From contig JAJGOT010000058.1 in NCBI GenBank assembly GCA_022457155.1, positions 1,163,501-1,227,500 of the forward strand: 64,000 bases of DNA, in the 5' to 3' direction. The notes beneath the pieces are model-generated. The model saw nothing but the letters and a program-made list of their open reading frames with translations. It searched no databases and was not told the DNA's origin. This document shows, piece by piece, positions 61,701-64,000 of this stretch. Source of the stretch: Cladopsammia gracilis. Lineage: Eukaryota > Cnidaria > Anthozoa > Scleractinia > Dendrophylliidae. The position numbers and the translations under genes were made by a program. Numbering within the stretch: the first letter of the stretch is position 1; each line of letters starts with the position of its first letter.

Positions 61701-63764
61701 GGGGTTTGTAAGCGGCATAAAAATCCGTTTTTTGAATGAGCTGATAAGAAATAGCATAAGACTAACATACAGCAATATCAAAGTTCGTTTTCCTTTTACT
61801 GGTCTGTAATTAAGCTCGAAAACGTCACAAAACGTAAGTAAGTAAGTAAGTAAGTAAGAACTTTATTTAAGTGTCAATTTGTTTAGCCCATATGGACTAA
61901 TTGGGGATACTATAATAATTATGATACAAGTTATCGTAAAAATATAATAGTATAAAATTCTTATAAAATGCTCAAAAGACCAGAAAGAAAGACCAGAACA
62001 TTTTTTGTTTATAAGTAGATGGACCTATATTATTTTGTAATTAGTTAGGAAATTTTAGTTTTATTGTTTGTACACGACCACATCAGCTTTTGCTGCATTT
62101 TTATCGTGTTTAAATAAATGCTGTTATTATTATTATTAAGCAGGGAGGGGGTGGGGGCTGCTAATCGAGGGTGCTGGGTTATTTTACGGCATTTTACGGT
62201 ATGTAATAAATGTGCAAAACATTTCGTAGTTGAAATGGTTTATGTAATTATTTTGTAAACGATTATTTTTTCTGAGCAAAAAAATAAAAAATCTGTGCGA
62301 AAAAGACGTTTCTTTAATAGCCTATACCTTAGTAGTTACCATCATCTTGTCCATTTTAGAGGGTATGTACCGCTTGTCTAAAGAAGAAGCTGAGAAGTTG
62401 CTTCCTCAGATCCCAGTACACCCGATATCATACAAAGACGCTTATCCGCTGCTTAGGTAAGTGTCTCGCATGTAGCTAGTCAAAGTGCGATGCACGTTGT
62501 CGGTTCTACATAATGTGTGGTGCCGACCCAGTAAAAGACAAATAGTGTTCGAGTCTCTAAAGTTCATCTCAGACATGTTACATTACTAACGCCGGACTTA
62601 ACTTCTAGTATTCACAGATGTTCAAACCGGTCACGCTCACTAATTTAACGCCTAACATTTGCAGTAACTCTGGTTGTCCTAGTTCCTTTAATTCGTTGCG
62701 CATCGTCAAAGCTTTGCCAAAATTAAATACGCAAAATTAATCCACTAAAAGAAAATGTAAAGGTACCATTTGCTTTCCAAAAAGGAGGTATAGAGAGGAT
62801 GCCACATAACTTCCCCTACATTATTTTTCCATTATTTTTATTATTTTTTTTTGCGTTAAGGTGGCTCCATATAGCTATTAGCCAGTCTTCCAAATAAAAT
62901 ATACAGGATCATATTGCTGTCTTTCGAGAGTTTTCGTTTCGCGATACTAGACATAATATACACATTCACGTAGCTTAGGCTTTCTCTTTTACGGAGAGGT
63001 TGAATTTGGCAGTCTTGTCTCGTTACTATGGCAACCACTGATTAAGTTGTTGAGCTTGTTGTGGCTAGCAAACCTCTCGACGGCTTTTCACGATTTTTGG
63101 CGAAAGAGTATAAACTTTCAGTAAGTCTCATATGACAAAGCTATAATAAAAACAATTGGTACATAATTTTCGGCAGTTTTCTCACTTCTCGTTTTTTCCG
63201 TTTATTGGATTCGTGTATGTACAGAAATTGTTGTCTTTTCTTCGTGATCACGAACCAACAAAATCCTCCAATTTGCCAATTTTTGAAAAAAATTACTGTG
63301 TGGAACGCGCGCAATTAACGTTTTATCTACCGTAAAAACCTCTTTATTTTCGTGACGTCATCTAACAACACACTGAGCATCGAGATTGTAAAAATCACTG
63401 GTTTTGAGTACAAGAACGATAGAACATTTACGCCAAGGTACAAACAATGCAAAAAGTTATTGTCCAAATATTAATAAATTTAAGAATCGTCGGGAGGGAG
63501 TCCTTTATTGTTGGCTTTCAAAATTCCGTTTCTTTGAATCCACTTGTAGAGAATAATAAATAAAGGCATTACTAGGGTATGTCCGGTGTGTAGTTTATGA
63601 ATCTTGGGCAGACTTGTTCACTTTCTCTAGACGTAACCTACTGAAATTAAAAACTTGCGTTTTTATTTGTCATTTAGGACTCTGGTTGGCAATCTTTCGG
63701 CCGAAGATTTTCAAGGAGGTTTGAATTTCACTTATGGCATCCAGATGTCAGATAATGATACCAG
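48066..63764 (+). CDS. Glutamate carboxypeptidase II-like (FOLH1/NAALAD2), 5' part
   Basis: Type II membrane zinc peptidase of family M28B; relatives cleave N-acetylaspartylglutamate or folate polyglutamates at the cell surface. Exons: alternative first exons 48066-48355 or 53487-53749, then 58602-58884, 60634-60756, 61163-61352, 62360-62456 and 63678-63764. All junctions keep phase. The common part reads YFTKVPHFPGGPENLDLAKY (start of the luminal domain), VVPPFNAYAPSG, GKLVYANYGREKDF and NCSGKIVIMRYGK, then ALGAIGAIYYMDPEDYA, GVQRGN, DPQTPGYPS and QIPVHPISYKDAYPLL. This is the protease-associated domain and its surroundings, colinear with human GCPII. The gene continues beyond the window, and the zinc ligands and catalytic Glu are not included. 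The donor at 60757 (GTCTGT) is weak but phase and family length support it. Substrate cannot be told from this part. Confidence 0.9.
48539..48606 (-). ncRNA. tRNA-like module, leftward
   Basis: Minus strand: GTGGTAGTCTAGTGGTTAG (A-box region), then GGTTCGAGTCC (canonical B box), 70 bases in all. It reads like a tRNA-derived pol III unit inside a repeat, not a solitary tRNA gene. Anticodon not assigned. Confidence 0.55.
48850..48918 (+). ncRNA. tRNA-like module, rightward
   Basis: GGTGGTCTAGTGGTAAG (A-box region) and GGGTTCGAATCCCGC (B box and T arm). Oriented away from the leftward module. Anticodon not assigned with confidence. Confidence 0.55.
49261..50231. mobile_element. Inverted-repeat element with two tRNA-like modules, copy 2
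   Basis: Arms start CTCGTTCCCAGGGT (49261) and end ACCCTGGGAACGAG (50231), with TGTCCTCGAGACGAGATTAT in both. The left arm is split by a 198-bp insertion (49371-49568) with 8-bp duplications AATTAACG, itself containing a long hairpin (AAAATGGTTAGCTTTTATT). The two tRNA-like modules are at 49666-49740 (-) and 49985-50053 (+). Confidence 0.8.
49371..49568. mobile_element. 198-bp hAT-like MITE, 8-bp duplication
   Basis: Flanked by AATTAACG at 49363-49370 and 49569-49576. The ends GATATACTTCATG and CATGAAGTAAATACC are approximately inverse. The interior is a long fold-back. Confidence 0.75.
50831..50892. repeat. Perfect 22-bp-stem hairpin
   Basis: GCAGACGTATCCGATTTCCT pairs perfectly with AGGAAATCGGATACGTCTGC across an ~18-base loop. 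No flanking duplication was recognised. Confidence 0.7.
51025..51450. repeat. Dispersed CTAGAC repeat (copy 2)
   Basis: Same order and orientation as 8475-8860, with a ~60-base insertion near 51200 and a G10 tract at the end. Confidence 0.7.
51676..51712 (-). ncRNA. Hammerhead-like hairpin, copy f
   Basis: Minus strand: ACC | CTGATGA | AG | AACGGC-CGT-GCTGTT | G | GAAA, with a different stem sequence from copies a-e but still paired (one G-U). Confidence 0.35.
52059..52098 (-). ncRNA. Hammerhead-like hairpin, copy e
   Basis: Inverse of copy a, with identical stems (GCCC/GGGC and GGTTTG/CAAACC). The flanking ~150 bases (51945-52140) match 38880-39040 in inverse. Confidence 0.5.
52475..52762. 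mobile_element. Palindromic repeat with GACGGATAATGCGTCT words
   Basis: GACGAACTTGGGCAAACATTTG near 52591 is repeated in inverse near 52708. CCGTCTGGACG / CGTCCAGACGG and AATGCGTCT words recur at least six times. The ends read TATACCAGAGA and TCTAGTATA. Non-coding. Confidence 0.7.
53487..53749 (+). CDS. GCPII-like gene, alternative first exon 1b
   Basis: MLTVEEKGSSYTSPRRRC, then one anchor CLIVGLIVLGFLVIATVGIV, GYFIGRNSVKSC, a hydrophilic stalk and YKNAVEMVSTNELRNNL. It ends in phase 2 (AA|GTAAGT) and joins exon 58602 exactly. It is homologous to exon 1a along its length (same anchor layout; VSTN-LR--LK near the end). Confidence 0.85.
53760..56074. other. Intron of GCPII-like gene, nothing recognised
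   Basis: No repeat unit or RNA gene was recognised. Open frames at 54485-55122 overlap on both strands and show no domain. Confidence 0.4.
56075..56240 (+). promoter_or_regulatory. 81-bp tandem duplication with CAAGATGGCG motif
   Basis: Two copies (56075-56155 and 56156-56240) starting TGTGACGTTTCAAGATGGCG. CAAGATGGCG matches the YY1 core, and TGACGT is a CRE-like half. It could be a duplicated regulatory module; function is inferred. Confidence 0.5.
57161..57332. repeat. Three-copy 59-bp tandem repeat with internal hairpin
   Basis: Copies start at 57161, 57220 and 57279 (GCAGTGCGATTTATTC...). Within each, GTGCGATT and AATCGCAC pair, giving three successive hairpins. Both strands stay open as short frames, which is a by-product of the period. 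Confidence 0.85.
57363..57521. mobile_element. 159-bp MITE with AAAAT duplication
   Basis: Ends CAGGGCCGTAGCCAG and inverse CTGGCTACGGCCCTG, flanked by AAAAT (57358-57362 and 57522-57526). TTGCCTCAGT occurs twice inside. Confidence 0.85.
58983..59284 (+). mobile_element. tRNA-derived SINE (copy 2)
   Basis: Head GTGGAGGCGCGGTGATCTAG with TGGTTAGTGCG, anticodon arm TCAGA-CTTTCAA-CCTGA (a TTC anticodon if read as a tRNA) and B box GGTTCAAGCC. Body shared with 12595-12880. It lies in the intron after exon 58602-58884. Confidence 0.85.
59630..59700 (+). ncRNA. tRNA-like sequence
   Basis: GAGTCTCTCGTAGCTCAGTG, GGTTAGAGC and GGTTCAATTCC with a closing GGTGACTC resemble a tRNA, with A and B boxes. 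Anticodon stem is poorly paired, so a SINE head or pseudo-tRNA is more likely than a working tRNA gene. Degenerate relatives are near 7168 and 25600. Confidence 0.4.
59802..60104. mobile_element. CTTTAAG-word MITE
   Basis: Ends CACAGGTCGAAATAACG and inverse-related CATTATTTCGTCCTGTG. The interior is packed with CTTTAAG/CTTAAAG words that pair with one another. Confidence 0.65.
61832..62090 (-). repeat. (TAAG)n tail and retroposon 3' end
   Basis: Six GTAA units followed by AACTTTATTTAAGTGTCAA; read on the minus strand this is an AATAAAGTT-type tail ending in (CTTA)n, as in many LINE or SINE 3' ends. No reverse-transcriptase frame remains. Confidence 0.5.
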
Positions 63765-64000
63765 GTGAGAGAATAGAAAACCTGTTCAACTTCAGTGATA
63801 AGTTACTGTACTGACTATTGTAAGGAAAATGAGAAGACTTTTTGACTGAGCCAGTTAATACTATGATTATATAGCAGCCGAGATATTTGTAACAACAGGA
63901 AAAACTCAATTACAACTTCTTCAGTTGGTGGCACAAAAGATGACATTCACGCGCCTCAGTACTATTCCATGAATAGGGACTAATCAGGACTGGCATTCGC

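Overview
This is a repeat-rich, intron-rich, AT-rich animal nuclear segment, most likely from a cnidarian and probably a stony coral. The evidence is spliced metazoan genes with GT-AG introns, a cGAS-like receptor gene of a class expanded in corals, tRNA-derived SINEs, many MITE-like inverted-repeat elements, and fragments that look like Penelope-type retroelements. No prokaryotic or organellar signature was seen. Species-level assignment is inference.

Layout: (1) 1-4909 is a GGTAAGTATG minisatellite followed by inverted-repeat elements. (2) 4910-16128 (+) holds eight coding exons of the spliceosomal zinc-ribbon factor YJU2/CCDC94; the first few codons were not found. Its introns contain a 17-bp minisatellite, a tRNA-derived SINE and several MITEs. 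A nine-unit 65/68-bp tandem repeat abuts its last exon, and every unit carries the last exon's 3' splice site. (3) 18118-19438 (-) is an essentially single-exon cGAS-like receptor (Mab-21/cGLR) with its catalytic residues intact but a one-base frame break near the N-terminus. (4) 19560-26600 is a nest of mobile DNA. It includes a 3.15-kb element with 9-bp target duplications, a 1.05-kb element inserted inside an open frame of the first, a retroelement relic, and a 370-bp repeat that flanks the whole cGLR block in direct orientation. (5) 29221-38391 (-) is a complete eight-exon WD40 gene, STRAP. YJU2 and STRAP converge, with the cGLR between them.

(6) 38400-48065 is mostly repeats: six scattered hairpins with hammerhead-ribozyme-like core sequence, two inverted copies of a ~0.5-kb sequence 3.8 kb apart, two elements with clean 6-bp target duplications, and long poly-G/poly-C tracts. 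(7) 48066-63764 (+) is the 5' half of a glutamate carboxypeptidase II (FOLH1/NAALAD2-like) gene. It has two alternative first exons that each encode a complete membrane anchor; it runs off the right edge before the catalytic zinc ligands. Between the two first exons sit two copies of an inverted-repeat element carrying two divergently oriented tRNA-like modules.

The genes do not form one pathway: RNA splicing (YJU2), RNP/WD40 scaffold (STRAP), innate nucleic-acid sensing (cGLR) and an ectopeptidase (GCPII-like). The strongest leads are the amplified splice acceptor of YJU2, the frame break in the cGLR, the alternative anchors of the peptidase gene, the hammerhead-like hairpins and the divergent tRNA-like elements.
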